DNA of 64,000 nt. Source: Papio anubis. Lineage: Eukaryota > Chordata > Mammalia > Primates > Cercopithecidae. Position numbers and translations under genes: made by a program. The notes under the pieces are model-generated. The model searched no databases. It worked only from the letters and a program-made list of their open reading frames with translations, and was not told the origin of the DNA. The stretch spans positions 134,727,937 to 134,791,936 of the forward strand of contig NC_044981.1 in NCBI RefSeq assembly GCF_008728515.1. The letters are read 5' to 3'. Positions 22,946 to 35,485 of the stretch are shown piece by piece. The number at the start of each line of letters is the position of its first letter. Position 1 is the first letter of the stretch.

Positions 22946-23559
22946 AAATTATTAATTTTCAGAACTAACAAAAGAGCAGGAATAATAGACGTGAAATTTC
23001 TAGTAAAGAACATGTGAGACATTTTTAATACAACTCATTGCTATTATTACTATTATTCATAATTGCTTTTGATGGAGAAGCTAAGAGAAGAATTTTATGG
23101 AGGAAGTAACATTAAATCTTACTTTCCAAGATGGACGTTATTTTGACAGATGGAAATGAAAGGGAAGATAATCCAATGAGCAGTAATTAGGTAGAACAAA
23201 AGCTATAGGACTAGAAAACATGCTTTACATCTAAAGAATAAAAGTTTTCTGTCTCATTCATATCAATGCAGGGAAATAAAAGCTGGAAAGTTTATGTTCA
23301 TATTGGACAGCACCTTGAATTCAAATTGCATTGCAAAGGCAACAGTAAATGACTGAAAGCTTTTGAAGTGAAAGCAGTTTAATCCCAGCTATATGTAACA
23401 TTTTGGGTTAAAAAAATCTCAATGGCATATATGTTAGATTGATGCAGTGAAATAGTAGAGGTAAAGAAACAAACTGAAAGCCTGGTGTAGCTCTTTTTTC
23501 TCAGCCTTTTCTCTTTTCTTCTCTTTTTCCCTTGAGAATTCATCTCATAACTATTGTGG

Positions 23560-24250
23560 TGGGTCAGAGCATGGTAGGACCCACACCAGTGGGAGAGGGG
23601 AGAAGCAGCAGTGGCCCCACAGACCTTGTCAGAGCCTGAGCTGGATGGAGGAGGCAGTCTCACAAAGTATCAGCCTCGTGTGGCATCTCAGAAATCAATC
23701 AGATTCAGAAGCTTGTCTTCATGGGGACGGTGGGTGGCACGACCCCGTGTGGGAAGTAAGAGCTTGAGCAGGGAGAAGAGTGTCCACGTGTGGAGGTGAA
23801 CTGCTGGGGTTTTGGAGCCCAACTAGGGCGAGTGAAATATCAACACACTAGGCAATCCACCTTGGGAAATGAGAGCCCAAGTGGAGTGAAAAGGGGACCT
23901 GTCGGGGACACATGGCATGGTGTGAGGTGTCAGAGTCCAAACAAGATGAAAAGCTTGGGGGTGGGGAGGCAGACTCTGCGGGAGGTTAAGAGGGTGACCA
24001 CGCAAGAGGGTGGCCCATGCAGCATATCAGAGCCTTCTCGGTCTAGGTGTGTGAACTTCCAGGCAGAGGTTGGTCATGTGCAGGGTGCCTGAGTCTGCAT
24101 GCAGTGAGGAGCACAGCCACACAGGGAAGGAGGTGAAAGCAGAGATGGCAGAGATTATGTGTGTGGCAGGGCAGGGGTGGGAGGGAGAATGTTCAACAAA
24201 AAACACAGGTGAAACTGTGTGTATAGGTGTCTATGTGTGTTTGTGTGTGT
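23560..24250 (+). repeat. G-rich block with recurring TCAGAG units (possible old L1 5' UTR)
   Basis: About 690 bp much richer in G than its surroundings. TCAGAG recurs at irregular spacing (GTCAGAGCATGG, GTCAGAGCCTGAGC, TGTCAGAGTCCAAAC, TATCAGAGCCTTCTC), each copy followed by purine-rich text such as GATGAAAAGCTTGG. This resembles the degenerate minisatellite-like repeats of some old L1 5' UTRs, and L1-like text follows it. Open frames of 60-115 codons here come from the base composition. Identification is tentative. Confidence 0.4.
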
Positions 24251-24339
24251 TCCATACACATAGTCCACTGAGAGAGCCTGGGAGCAACAACATATTGGTG
24301 GTAAATATGCCTAACATCCAGATTTTGGTGTCTGAATAC

Positions 24340-25310
24340 CATTATCCAATAAAAGTAACTGGGGCTCTTTGGATAAACGGCTCATTCCAGGACTGGAACA
24401 AGAAAAGTACAACATAAAACTAGATTATTTTTTTTTCCCATAAAGCGCTAAAAAAAAAATGAGGGCATATCAAGGGGACACAATTGCCAACCTCAAGGTG
24501 CCCCCTCGTTGGCTGAACCAGAGGCCTATTACTTGAGAATCAAAATGAAGATTGTGATTGATTATAACACTGAATAAAACAGGAAAGCACAAGTTCTTAC
24601 TGATATAAATAAATATATAGAGAAAGATGGATGAGAAACCAGGTATTTACATAGTTTCAAAGTAGCTCCCAAAAACTTAATATTTATAAAAGGGAACAGA
24701 TTAACCTCACATTGGAAGAGCCTAGCAGATGCTTTGACCAAATGATGAAGGTGAACAGTATCCATGTTGGGAAACTAATTGTGGTTTCCCACTAGGATGC
24801 AAGAAAAGTACAGCATCACTTTTGTGATATTCAGGGCAAAGATGCATATCCTTAATCTAAACATTAAAAAAACAGACAAATCCAAATTTAGGACATTCTA
24901 CAACATAACTGAGCTATAATTTTCAAAAATGTAAAGCCTCAAAAGTGAAGGGAAGGCTGAACTGTGAAGGCTGAGTGGGACCAAAGAGATATAGTAACTA
25001 AATATAACACGTGATTCTGATTAGATCATTTAGATACAAAGGACATCATTAAGACAGTTGCAAAATTTGAATAGGATCTGAAGTTTAGAGAGTAATTTTT
25101 CTTAAGTTCGAACATCATTTTGTGCTCTGTAGGAAAATGTTTTTGTTTATGAGAAATACTAAAGTATTCAGGATAATGGAGGCATCAGCGCAGTAACTTA
25201 CTCTTCGTGTTTAGTAAAGTGAAAATAAAAAGTAGTGTATTTGCAAATTTTCTGTAAGTTTGTGAGTTTTTCCAACAAAAAGTTGGAATTTTAAAGCTGT
25301 TGCACTAAAA
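24340..25310 (+). mobile_element. Probable ancient L1-derived segment
   Basis: GGCTCATTCCAGGACTGG, GATGCAAGAAAAGTACAGCA, TTTGAATAGGATCTGAAG and TTTTCTGTAAGTTTGTGAG occur in the order I remember for a common old L1 3' region. Broken frames throughout. Together with the preceding block it may be one internally deleted element. Confidence 0.45.
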
Positions 25311-26565
25311 TATGGAGAGGAGATGAGTGATTTCGTTAAAAAATAAGAAATAAGGCTATGGAGGAGGTGATGGTGGAGTACAAGTTAACATGTCTCAGTG
25401 TGTATCTGTTGGAACAAGGAAGCTGAAGACTTAAATAAGATGCTGAACTTCTGTCCTGAACCAACCACACTAGGAAGATGTGATGTCCGTCACAGAGACA
25501 GAAAAGACTAGAAACAAGGGCTGAGATTTAAAAGAAAAAATCATTTATTCCATTTTGGAAAAGCCAAGTGTAGAGTACCAAAAAACAGCTAAGATAAATG
25601 CAATTAGAAAAACAGAAATAAAAGTTTGGACAATGTCTGGAACTAGAGAACTCAGACTAGGAGCTTTGGGAGTAGTAAAAACATATAAACAAGATAATAT
25701 AGAAAGACGAGGAGAGCTCCTTGGAGGACACCTATGTTGAGACAGTAGGAGGAAGAAAATGAGGTAGGAGAGAAGCTAGAATAGAAGTGACCGGATTGAA
25801 AGGTGCATAAACAGTGGAGTGCCTTGTCACAACACTGAGGAAAGGAAGATATTCCCAAGAAGAGGCTTATAAACGGTAGTTAATAGTTTTAAGCAGCATA
25901 GAAAGCTCAAATAAAATAGGATGAGAAGAGGCAACTGGGTTTGCAAATTGTGATGTCTATGGTTGAGTTTAGAAAAGGGAGCATTCAATTAGAGTGACTG
26001 GGCGAAAAGATAGCGGATAGAAGCAAGACTTTAGCGTGAATAGGAGCTGAGAAAATAAAGTGGTTGGGGAGACTTTCCTTTCCAGAAATGCATTACTGAT
26101 AGAAAGGAGATTCTTTAATTTAGAAAAGAATTATATGGTAGAGACTTGAGCATATTTTATTTATCAGAGGAAACCTACCAATGGAGCAAAAATTATTGAA
26201 TATATGTAAGAAAGAATAACTTTCTAGACGAAGTAAGCAGTGATAGAATTGGACGAATGCAGAAACATACCTTTTAAAACAATTGGGAATTATTGAACCT
26301 GTGAGGGCAAATGGACAAGTGACACCAACAGAAAAAATTGAGAAGTGTATTGGATGATCCATTTAAACAAATTAAATGAGGTCCTGTGCAGAGAATACAA
26401 GTATCAGATGTGGAACAAGAGACCACGAAGTGTTTAAAAGTTCGAAAATTCTTGAAGGACAATGTGAAAGAATTTAAATCTAAGAACAATTAGCATACAT
26501 CCTGAAATAACATCATTTTGAAAATTTTGAGCATGTGAGAATCATTCTAAAAAATTCCCAGTATA

Positions 26566-26709
26566 GGCTGTATGCCGTGACTCATGCCTGTAATCCCAAC
26601 ACTTTGGGAGGTGGAGGCAGGAGGATTGCTTGAGCCCAGGAGTTCAAGACCAGCGTGGGCAATATAGCAAGACCCATTTCTATAAAAAAATTAAATTAAA
26701 AATTAAAAA
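26566..26709 (+). mobile_element. Free left Alu monomer (FLAM-like)
   Basis: GGCTGTATGCCGTGACTCAT through GAGTTCAAGACCAGCGTGGG and CAAGACCCATTTCTATAAAA, then an AATTAAATTAAAAATT tail. Only the left half of Alu is present and it has its own A-rich tail. Confidence 0.85.
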
Positions 26710-27296
26710 TGCTTTGTGTAATAGTTTGTTTCCTGCCTTCTTGAAATTTGTATCTCTGGTGGCAGCCAGTACATAAAGAGAATAAAGACATTGGCTTGAC
26801 TATTAAAGAAGCATGTTAATTAAATAATCAGTATCATAATGTTTAAAATAAATAGTCATGTGGTTACATATTTTGATGCAAGAGAAGAGATATTTTGGGA
26901 GTTATGTTCATTGCAGTTGAGACAAGTGGTTCTGCCTGTTATTCTTTTAGGCAAGAAGTCACTGAGAAGATATGCTTCAAGAATGGAGTAGAAGGGCTTA
27001 TCTAAATTGTACTAAAAATCAAGAAAGGCTTTCCATTTATAACATAGTCTGTTCAAAACCAGGATTGTTTTAACATGTGAAAGGGAATTTGGTTAGCTGT
27101 ATATTTGAACGCAAAAAGGAGGAGAAGTCTCAGGAAAAGTGTTTGTGATACATTAAGAACATGGAGCAACACTAGAGAGTCACTTGTACAATGAGACAGG
27201 ATCATTGTGCAACTTGCATGCTCATTGTCTTTAGGTTCAGTTCTCTCTACTGAAAAAATACTGTTTGAGATTGTTTGATGTTGATTTGCTCTATCT

Positions 27297-27593
27297 TTTT
27301 TTTTTTTTCTTGAGATGGAGTTTCACTCTTGTTGCCCAGGCTGGAGTGCAATGGCATGTTCTCAGCTCAGCGCAACCTCCGCCTCCCGGGTTCAAGCGAT
27401 TCTCCTGCCTCAGCCTCTGAAGTAGCTGGGATTACAGGCATGCGCCACGATTCCCGGCTAATTTTGTATTTTTAGTAGAGATGGGGTTTCTCCATGTTGG
27501 TCAGACTGGTCTTGAACTCCCGACCTCAGGTGACCCACCCGCTTTGGCCTCCCAAAGTGCTGGGATTACAGGCGTGAGCCACCGTACCCAGCC
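27297..27593 (-). mobile_element. AluS-type SINE, antisense, full length
   Basis: T-rich head then TTGAGATGGAGTTTCACTC through GGCGTGAGCCACCGTACCC. The site TATCTTT occurs on both sides as the target-site duplication. Confidence 0.95.
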
Positions 27594-28439
27594 TATCTTT
27601 GTATATGTAATTTATATGGTGCCCTAATTCATTACACACTCATGCACACACACAATTATTTGTAAATTAGCAGCTAAGGATTTTTTGCATGATGCCATCA
27701 AGAATTTATACTGCAATTATTTTTTTCTTAAGCAAACGATCTTAACAAGTAACATTTTTGTGGCTGGATTTAAATGTGCTGAATCATGCAAATATATAAA
27801 TTATATTAAAATTTACTTAAAGGATCTTCAAAAGTATGTCACTAGAAATACGCTTTATCCATATTAGACTAACAAAAGAGGCATTTCGGTTGAATTTTTA
27901 TTTTATATTGTGTGATAATATTTAGCATATTATGTCATTTAAAATTTTCTCAATATATAAATAGTTATTTGTGGGCACATGTACTTATTTACATAAAATT
28001 ATTCTTAAAGTAAAGCAAGCGGGCATTGATAAGAAATCAAGATGCTGAATAATACTTAGACTAAAACTAAGAAACAAAACCAACGGTATGGGAAATTGCA
28101 AGACTTGTAATCTGTTTATGTAAGTAGTTTACATTTCGAAACTACTTTGGTTGTACCTAATTTCTCCATCCTGTGAATTTCTGGATTTTTTAGAACAAAC
28201 CTTGTTACTTAGCATTTACTTTTGGAAGAAGTTTGTATGTTAGTCAAATCTATTTCTTAAAAAACCTGACATTTCCATAGATAAAAGCTATGAAATCTGA
28301 TAGAATGGCAAAACTTCTAATATAGGTAAATTTATTTGAACATAGTGTTTATGGTGAAAGATGCTTTTTAAAAATTTAATAATGTTGCTTGTCTATTCAT
28401 GAGCCTTTTTTAAATTTCTTATTTCATTTGGATATCAAT

Positions 28440-28590
28440 ATTTCTATAGCAGATATTTATTTTATGTCTATAGTATACCAGACAATGTTGTAGGCCCTGG
28501 GGATAGAAAAGTGAATAAGTAGAGTAAAGCCTTTGCTCTTATGGAATTGAAATTCTAGTTGAAGGAAGTAGACCAAACACAAACAAGTAA
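28440..28590 (+). repeat. Ancient interspersed repeat fragment (family unsure)
   Basis: TATACCAGACAATGTTGTAG, GCCCTGGGGATAGAAAAGTG and TCTTATGGAATTGAAATTCT follow a common mammalian repeat pattern (size-of-increase / gain phrase order typical of old LINE-type repeats). A similar pattern recurs near 32200. Confidence 0.45.
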
Positions 28591-28595
28591 GTACA

Positions 28596-28700
28596 GTCAT
28601 TCCTTAGTATCCAAAGAGAACTGGTTCTGGGACCTTGAGGATACCAAAATCAGGGATGCTCAAGTCCCTGATATGAAAAAGCATAGTGTTTGCCTGAAGG
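28596..28700 (+). mobile_element. DNA transposon end (Tigger-like)
   Basis: TACAGTCATTCCTTAGTATC, GGTTCTGGGACCTTGAGGAT and GATGCTCAAGTCCCTGATAT match the terminal region of a mariner/Tigger-class family. Only about 100 bp remains. Confidence 0.6.
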
Positions 28701-28835
28701 GAATGAGGGCATCACCCATGTGGGGGAGGAACACTGGAGGCAGAGGGAACATACGCAGAACCTTGAGGAGAATTTTTCCTTATCTGCTCAGAGAAGGTGG
28801 GTCAAACCCAGGATATGAGCTAGAATGTTCTAAAT

Positions 28836-29000
28836 CAGCTCTTCTTAAAGTTAAGCTTAAGTCAGAATCACTTGGGGGCTTGTTAAGCAGATTGCTGGGC
28901 CTCAGCTCCACAGTTTCTAAATCACTGGGCCTGTGAAGAGGCCCATTTGCATTTCTAACAAGTTTACCCCAACACTGCTGGTCAGGTCAACAGCTGGTCT
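28836..29000 (+). mobile_element. MER5A-type hAT (Charlie) DNA transposon
   Basis: AGTCAGAATCACTTGGGGGC, TTAAGCAGATTGCTGGGCCT and CATTTGCATTTCTAACAAGT are hallmark MER5A sequence, in sense order and about 165 bp, close to the family length. Confidence 0.85.
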
Positions 29001-29318
29001 AAGCAAGTCCCATTCACCCACTGCCAGTGATGGGTTTAGCGTTGTAGATGTAATCCAGTCTTGGCATGAGAGATCTAAGGCTACATCTTCTTAGAATGTA
29101 AGCCTTCAAAGAAATGTTTTGCTTCCTAATTTATAAACAGAGAGGTGGTAAGGACAGCCCCTAACTTATCCTTTTTACCTAGGGGCATTGTTTATCAGGA
29201 TATGGTGTTCAGAAAGTTGAGCCAAATTGTCTAAACAAATTAGCCAACTCAGAGCCCTAACAACCATGAAGTTCTGAGATCTCCATTGCTGGACTTCCTT
29301 AACTTTATATATCTGTAT

Positions 29319-29333
29319 TTAAAAAAAAAAAAA
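29319..29333 (+). repeat. Short poly(A) tract
   Basis: About 15 A after TCTGTATTT, with no element body recognised upstream. Confidence 0.8.
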
Positions 29334-30059
29334 ATCATTATGGAAATCACTGCTAGTAGGTAATCTGTTATTTGCAGCATATAATGTCTGAACTGATATT
29401 AGGAATTTTAGTAAAAATAGTGGCTCGTTTCCAATATGAAGTGTAAAGATTCAGGTATTTCACAAATGATATCAAGAAAGCACTTACAGTTCTTGTAACC
29501 TAATCATTACCATGATATTTTTTAAATAGTGAATCTCCTTCTTGGCGTCAGTCTAGAATACCAGAAACACTTTGGCTGCCTTGCCATAGGTACTTTGGTA
29601 GAACTTATCCTCACTGGCACCAGATATAGCTGGAAATCAGTAACACAGACAGTACCCCTAGAAGGCATGGAAAGAAAAAATTCCAAAAGCTAAGGCATAC
29701 ATGTGTGCATTCATTTTTCATTTAATATCAGTTTATTCATTCATTTGATAAACCTAAAGTTGATGTATAATTACTAAAGATTCATATAGTCTGGAGTTTA
29801 CCTCTTCGTTTTGTATATTTATATCCTGGGACTGTCTAAGTCAGATTATTATTTATTCAGAATATTACTTATGGTAAGCAATGATGATAAGTCCTTCCTC
29901 ACTCCCTCTAAAAATCTTTGACTTCAGTGCTAGCTTGCATTTTAAACATGTATTCCAATATTAAGAAAAAAATCACTTGTTACAAAAGAGTAGTAGTACA
30001 TGGAAGATTTTATCCAAATACATAAGACATACCAGCACTGATCATGTTTTGTCTAATTT

Positions 30060-30470
30060 ATCCATTCTTCTTTCTTTTGTGGTCTATTCACTAATTACTT
30101 GATGAAGAATTTGTTTTTTCAAAAGCATTTTCTTCATAATCTTAATTTTGTCTGATGCTGCTTCTGTCAAATCTTTCACTGGTGCCCTTTTCTCTGTGCA
30201 GATGGATGAAATGCTTTTATAAGTGACAGACATTCAAAAATAACAAACCTGAGAAGAAAAAGAACAGTTTATCTGTCAAGAAGTTACAGTAAAACTGTGG
30301 AAGCTCCATTTGGTTGTACTCCGTGTGTTTAGAAATTGTTTGACTGAATTCATTCCCATCATAGTCACCACTGGTGAACTTGAGAAACTCCACAATCTCC
30401 ACTCTTAAATTGTACTGCTGTGTTTCATCCTTCACAGAATTTACAAAAGTGGAGGGCGGTTTAAAAGCAA
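30060..30470 (-). pseudogene. Unidentified protein-like minus-strand block (possible pseudogene fragment)
   Basis: On the minus strand from about 30470 to 30217 a frame reads through LAFKPPSTFVNSVKDE, QYNLRVEIVEFLKFTSGDY and ELPQFYCNFLTDK, then stops. A different frame, 30204 to about 30090, then reads EKRAPVKDLTEAASDK and IKIMKKMLLKK. The amino-acid mix (charged and polar, few low-complexity runs) is more protein-like than other accidental frames in this AT-rich intron, and the change of frame would suit a decayed retrocopy. I do not recognise a parent family. No poly(A) tail, target-site duplication or clear splice pair is visible, so chance remains likely. Confidence 0.25.
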
Positions 30471-32313
30471 GGGTTAAAAAGTAATAATAATACGTATTTA
30501 AATGGGCTTCAGGGTCTGAAATCCTAGTCTTAATTTCTTAAATTGTACTAAGATGCTTTATTTTTAGACTACTGCATGTTGAAGGAAATAGGAAAGCATT
30601 AACAATAAATTTTCAGACACTTTTTTACCTCTTTTTTTTAAAAGGGATGGAAGTTAGGATTAACTGTGGTAGGTTAGCCTAGCCATTCAGAAACTTTGGG
30701 CAGGTGTGTGGCTTTTCTTGGTCCCTAGGGTGGAATTAGCTTGGGAAAAGCTGCTAGCCCTTCTGAAAACTTGTAATCAATGAGCAGAATTTTGTAGTTT
30801 TTCCTCTGAGTGCCTGAGCACTCTTGCTGACAATCACACACTTTTCTCCTGCAAGGGAACAAGTGTGTATCATTCTTCCTGCCTGTTGGATCTATGCACA
30901 AGTTGTCAAAAATTAATCTGATTTAAAGTTTTTCTTTTCTTGAACTCAGAAGGGAGGAAATTACAGAAAAGTATATTAGTAATAGACTACAGCCTGAGGG
31001 AAATGAAAGCATATCTAAGCAAAGCCAAGCCAGGAAAAAGTACAATTTTAATGACATTTAAATCAATGTTCATGAATTAGAACTGACTTTTGTTAGGCAC
31101 TAATATTTCCTGCTTTTCTGTCAACATCCTTATCATTATAAATTCTTTTTTGTTTAAATATAAAGGTACTAAAAAGCTAATAGCTAATAGATTTTTTTCA
31201 ACCTGTTTGCAAGGCTAAATTCTCTCTTTGCCTTTGAAAAACTGGAGTAGAATAAAAATGTTGTATTGCCACAATGGATTCAAAGGCTGATGAGTGGTCA
31301 AATTGTTAATTATTCAGGAATTTCTTACTGAAATGAAGAACTGTCTGGATGGACTGTAAAGTTCATGAAGGTATCAACCTCCTTATAATTGTCTGTGCCT
31401 GATATTTAAGATATGTATTCATCTCTTTGGACTGGCTTAATTAATTAATATTGTTATTCAGAATATTATTTACTACAATAATTCATAATTATTCTTTTCA
31501 GTGCCCTGAAGATGTATCAGTGTTTTTTTCTGCTATGTTTTAATTTTATTGACATAATTTAGAAACAATGTGGAGTGATCATTTTTCTTTTAATCTAATA
31601 CAGAAAAAGAGAAAATGTTTATGAATAGAAAGAAGTTCTGCCTTTGCTTTTGCTTCTGCACCCCCATACCCTCTTAGAATGGACAAAATACAGAAAGAAA
31701 CCTTTTGCCTGAGTTCTTAATTTCATTACATCTTATATTAATTTTCACCTTTTTTGTGAGAAAAATAGATTTAAAAAGTAGTTGATTTTTTACCTTGCCT
31801 CTACCTACTGGATAAAGAGTAGTGTGATTACTGTAAATAGAGGAAAGAAATGATATAGAAGCCCATGACTTCAGGAAGCTCATGGTCCAACTCATGACAT
31901 ATAAATAGATCTGAAAAAAAACTAGTCTAGAAAAAAAAAACAACTCAAAAATGTGTGTATGTAATATAAGTATGTATACTATATGTAAGTAGTCTACTAA
32001 AGAGATAGGAAGTTTTCAAGAACAGCGATGATGACTTGTGGAAAATTTCTGGGAAGTCATTAAATCTCATCTACATCTTACGAGGTCAGTTGAACTTTCA
32101 ACTGGGACTGGGCATAAGCAGAGGCAGAAAGGTTTTAACAAACAGGCTGTATGAGGATTTCCCCCAACAAATTTATTCATTTATTCAACAAAAATTTTTA
32201 AACACTCCCTGTGTACCAGACACGATTCTAGATGACAGCATTAAAATGGTAAACAAGACGTATCGCTTCGAGGAGCCTATATTTCAGATGGGGAAACCAA
32301 CTACATATATATG

Positions 32314-32352
32314 TATACACACACACACACACACACGCCCACACACCCACAA
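32314..32352. repeat. (CA)n microsatellite
   Basis: TATACACACACACACACACA followed by CGCCCACACACCCAC. About twelve CA units. Confidence 0.95.
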
Positions 32353-32520
32353 ATACAAATTAAGTAATCAAGATAGTTTTGAAATTTTGATACATAATTC
32401 AGTGAAGAAAAAAAGAGCAGTATAATGTGATTTTTAGTGAGTTTCCTGAGTAAAACTAATTTTGAAAGGATTTCAGATAAATCTTCACTGAGTTGATGTT
32501 TCAGCTGAGACTTAAATGAG

Positions 32521-32537
32521 AAAAAAAAAAAAAAAAA
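32521..32537 (+). repeat. Poly(A) tract inside the ancient repeat
   Basis: Run of about 17 A following AAATGAG, an expansion within the ancient repeat rather than an element tail. Confidence 0.8.
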
Positions 32538-33370
32538 TTAGCCTGTCATATAAGTTGCCAGAAGAGCTTACCAAGGAGAAGGAACAGCAGATGCAAAGGA
32601 CTTGATATAGGAACAAACTTTGGATATTCAAGGAATAAAGAGGATCATGAAGGCCTGGTAAACCATGATAGAGAACTTATATTTTAAGTGTGAAGGAGAG
32701 CCACTGGAGCATATAAACAGGGAATCATGATTTGATTTGTGCTTTTAAGGATCACTCTGGATACTCCACGGAGAAGAGATTGTAAGCTCGTCAGAGTGTA
32801 TTTAGAGCACATACTACTACAATGGTGGCTAGGACTAAGGGAGTGGCAGTGGCGTGAGAGAGAAATGGGCGTATTTAATACTTTTAGATACAGATACATA
32901 GTACTTGTTGATAGATTAAATGTAATGTAGGAAGGAAAGTAAAATGAAGAATGATAGGTTTTTCTCATGTACGACTCAGTGGATGCGTTTGCTATTTCAT
33001 TTGGTTTTGTGACATTGTGCAAAAAATAAGCTGTTTGAAATCTAAGTAAGTTGAAATCTATGAGTTCTTTCATGGATAGGATGAGGATTGAAAATGTTGG
33101 ATTTGATATAGTATCAAAATCAATAGTCATTAGAAAATAGAATTATTGAATTTTCAAATTTGAGTTACTTAGCATTATATATTCCAAATATTTTCCTAGT
33201 GTCTTTTGCAGGCGTTTCATGGACTTCAAGAGCATTTGCCCTACTTTTGTAATAAACTATTTTTAAAATTAAAAACAATGCTTAAATATACAAATGTGTC
33301 ATATACAGAATACTAACAAATATGTTCCCTTAAATTTTGCCATAAAGTTTCTTTATTCCTAAACAGATGT

Positions 33371-33405
33371 AAAAAAAAAAAAAAAAAAAAAAAAAGTTTT
33401 TTTTT
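33371..33405. repeat. A25-G-T9 homopolymer pair
   Basis: Twenty-five A, one G and nine T in direct succession, able to fold on itself and prone to length error. Confidence 0.95.
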
Positions 33406-34429
33406 CTTCTCACTCTGTTATACATATAACTTGAAACTACAATGTCAGTTACTAAGATGATAGTATGTAATATATTTAGATTCCATATATTGATAACATG
33501 CAACCAAATCAAATATTAAATAGTTTCTATAATATCACAGCTATCGTTCTCTTTTTTTGCCCCCTCAAGCAACAAAATGTGTTATTTTTAACCCTATGCA
33601 AGCATCTTTCTTAACCCTTGGTTTCAAATTTAGAACACTTCTTTTCACTGATTGGCTTTATAGTAGGAAATGCAAATGGCATTGGTCATAAGTAAGTTTA
33701 AACTTATAAACTTATTAATAAAATAGTTATACTCCATTTAGTATTTATTTTTCAAAATGATTTCATACTAAAAGTTTGGATTCCCTGACCTAAGTCAATG
33801 CCCTCTTGCTATGGATGAGAAGACTGATGTTTATTGATGATTTGATTTCTGAGGCAGGACAGACAGTTGAAAGTATAGGAACAGAAATCAATTCCCTGTA
33901 CTTTTTTCAGTGCACTACATTTATTTCACATTGTCCATGTAGAATCATCAGTTAAAACTCATATATGTTCAACCTCTATTTTCGTATCAAGAGTAATATG
34001 AGTATCTAAGTACCAGAGGTCTATCATAATAATTTCTCTAATGTGATTAAAGAACAAGCCAGATATTTTTATTTGATAGAGTATACTGATAGCATCGAAC
34101 TGAGGATGTCATTTGTTTATTAGGGAGAATTTTATAATTTAGAGTTTTGTTCAAATAATATCAACGGTAAAGTCTGAATTACTTATTGCCTTTAATTCTA
34201 GGAATGTTGCATTGAGTGACTAATGAAACAGAAATAACTACTACCCATGTAAGATCTTCATATACATTTATGTCAGAGCAAAGATGGCAAAATACTTGAT
34301 GAGATTATCCTCCATCACAACCTTTATTTTAATGCTGTCAATCAAAACTAAGCCAGTTAACATTTCTACAGAATCATATTGTATCAAATAGATAAGTTAT
34401 TTGTAATAATGATAATTCTTGGTTGGGGC

Positions 34430-34930
34430 TTCTGTGATAGGCTAAATAATGTCCTACCACAAAGATGTCTACATCTAATCCTCAGATGCTGTAAAGATGT
34501 TAAGTTCCATGGAAAAAGAGAATTCCCAGTTGTGATTAAGTTAAGGATCTTGAGATGGAAAAGTTATTCTGCATTTTCCAGGTAGAATGAGTGTAATCAC
34601 AAGAGTGCTGATACATGTGAGGTAGCAGAATCAACAGCAGAGAAGAGATGTGATGACAGAAGCAAAAGTGGGAATGACCTGCTTTGAAGAAGATTGGGGC
34701 CATAAGCCAAGGAATGCAGGCAGCTTCTAGAAAGTGGAAAAATCAAGACAACAGATTTTCTCCCTTGAGTCTGTAGAAAAACAAAGCCCTGCCAACACCT
34801 TGATTTTAGTCCCATAAGACTCATTTACGACTTCTCTTTATGTATCTCTCAGATATATAAAATGATGAATTTGTGTTGTTTTAACCCATAAATTTGCTGT
34901 AACTTGTCATAGCACTTATGCCTAATGAAT
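34430..34930 (+). mobile_element. MLT1-type MaLR LTR, sense
   Basis: GATAGGCTAAATAATGTCCT, GTTGTGATTAAGTTAAGGATC-type text, TGCCAACACCTTGATTTTAG and a final TGTTGTTTTAACCCATAAATTTG-like stretch are the standard landmarks in order. About 500 bp, a nearly complete solo LTR. Confidence 0.85.
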
Positions 34931-35280
34931 ACAAATTCTGGCACCTGCAAATGTGGTCTTACTGTAATTGATATCTAAAAACATGAAAATGACTTTGGAA
35001 TCAGACAGTGGGCAGAAGCTTGGAAAAATTTTGAGGCACATGATACACAGCCTAGGTTGCCTTCAACAGAATGTTAGAAATATGAATGTTAAAGTCTGTG
35101 TGGCAAAGATGCAGAAGAAAATAAAGAACATATTGAAACCTGAGGAGAGGGTATTCTTGTTAGGTGGCAGAAATTTAGCTGAATTGTGCAGTTCTGGGGA
35201 AAGCCAAATTTATAAATTATGAATTTGTATATGAGGTAAGGCGATTTCCAAGCAATGTTGAAGGTGTAAACTTTCCAGAC

Positions 35281-35485
35281 ACACACACAAATGTATATTA
35301 CATATACATACTTTTATAAAACTATATATATAGCTATATACACACAGACATTAATACACAAATGTGTATTACATATATACCCACTTTTATAAAACTATAG
35401 ACATATAAAACTGTATATATACACATACACATTCACACATATACACACACATATATACACACATATATATTATATATAATTTGTT
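35281..35485. repeat. AT/CA-rich tandem repeat with 71-bp duplication
   Basis: ACTTTTATAAAACTATA-containing units starting AAATGTATATTACATATACA (35289) and AAATGTGTATTACATATATA (35360) are 71 bp apart. CA and TA dinucleotide runs follow up to 35485. Confidence 0.85.

Larger units (their letters stand above)
32165..33000 (+). repeat. Ancient interspersed repeat, sense (family unsure)
   Basis: ACTCCCTGTGTACCAGACAC, then (after a CA repeat) TTTCAGCTGAGACTTAAATG, GGAACAGCAGATGCAAAGGA, GGCCTGGTAAACCATGATAG and GATCACTCTGGATACTCC are in the order of a widespread old mammalian repeat. A copy with the same order lies at 62220-62540. Confidence 0.5.

Noticed and set aside
23379..24417. Cluster of open frames of 60-115 codons on both strands
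   Set aside because: They come from stop-poor G-rich repeat sequence, overlap on opposite strands and have no recognisable domain.
32684..33130. 148-codon minus-strand open frame
   Set aside because: It lies antisense to an ancient interspersed repeat and has ordinary translated-repeat composition.
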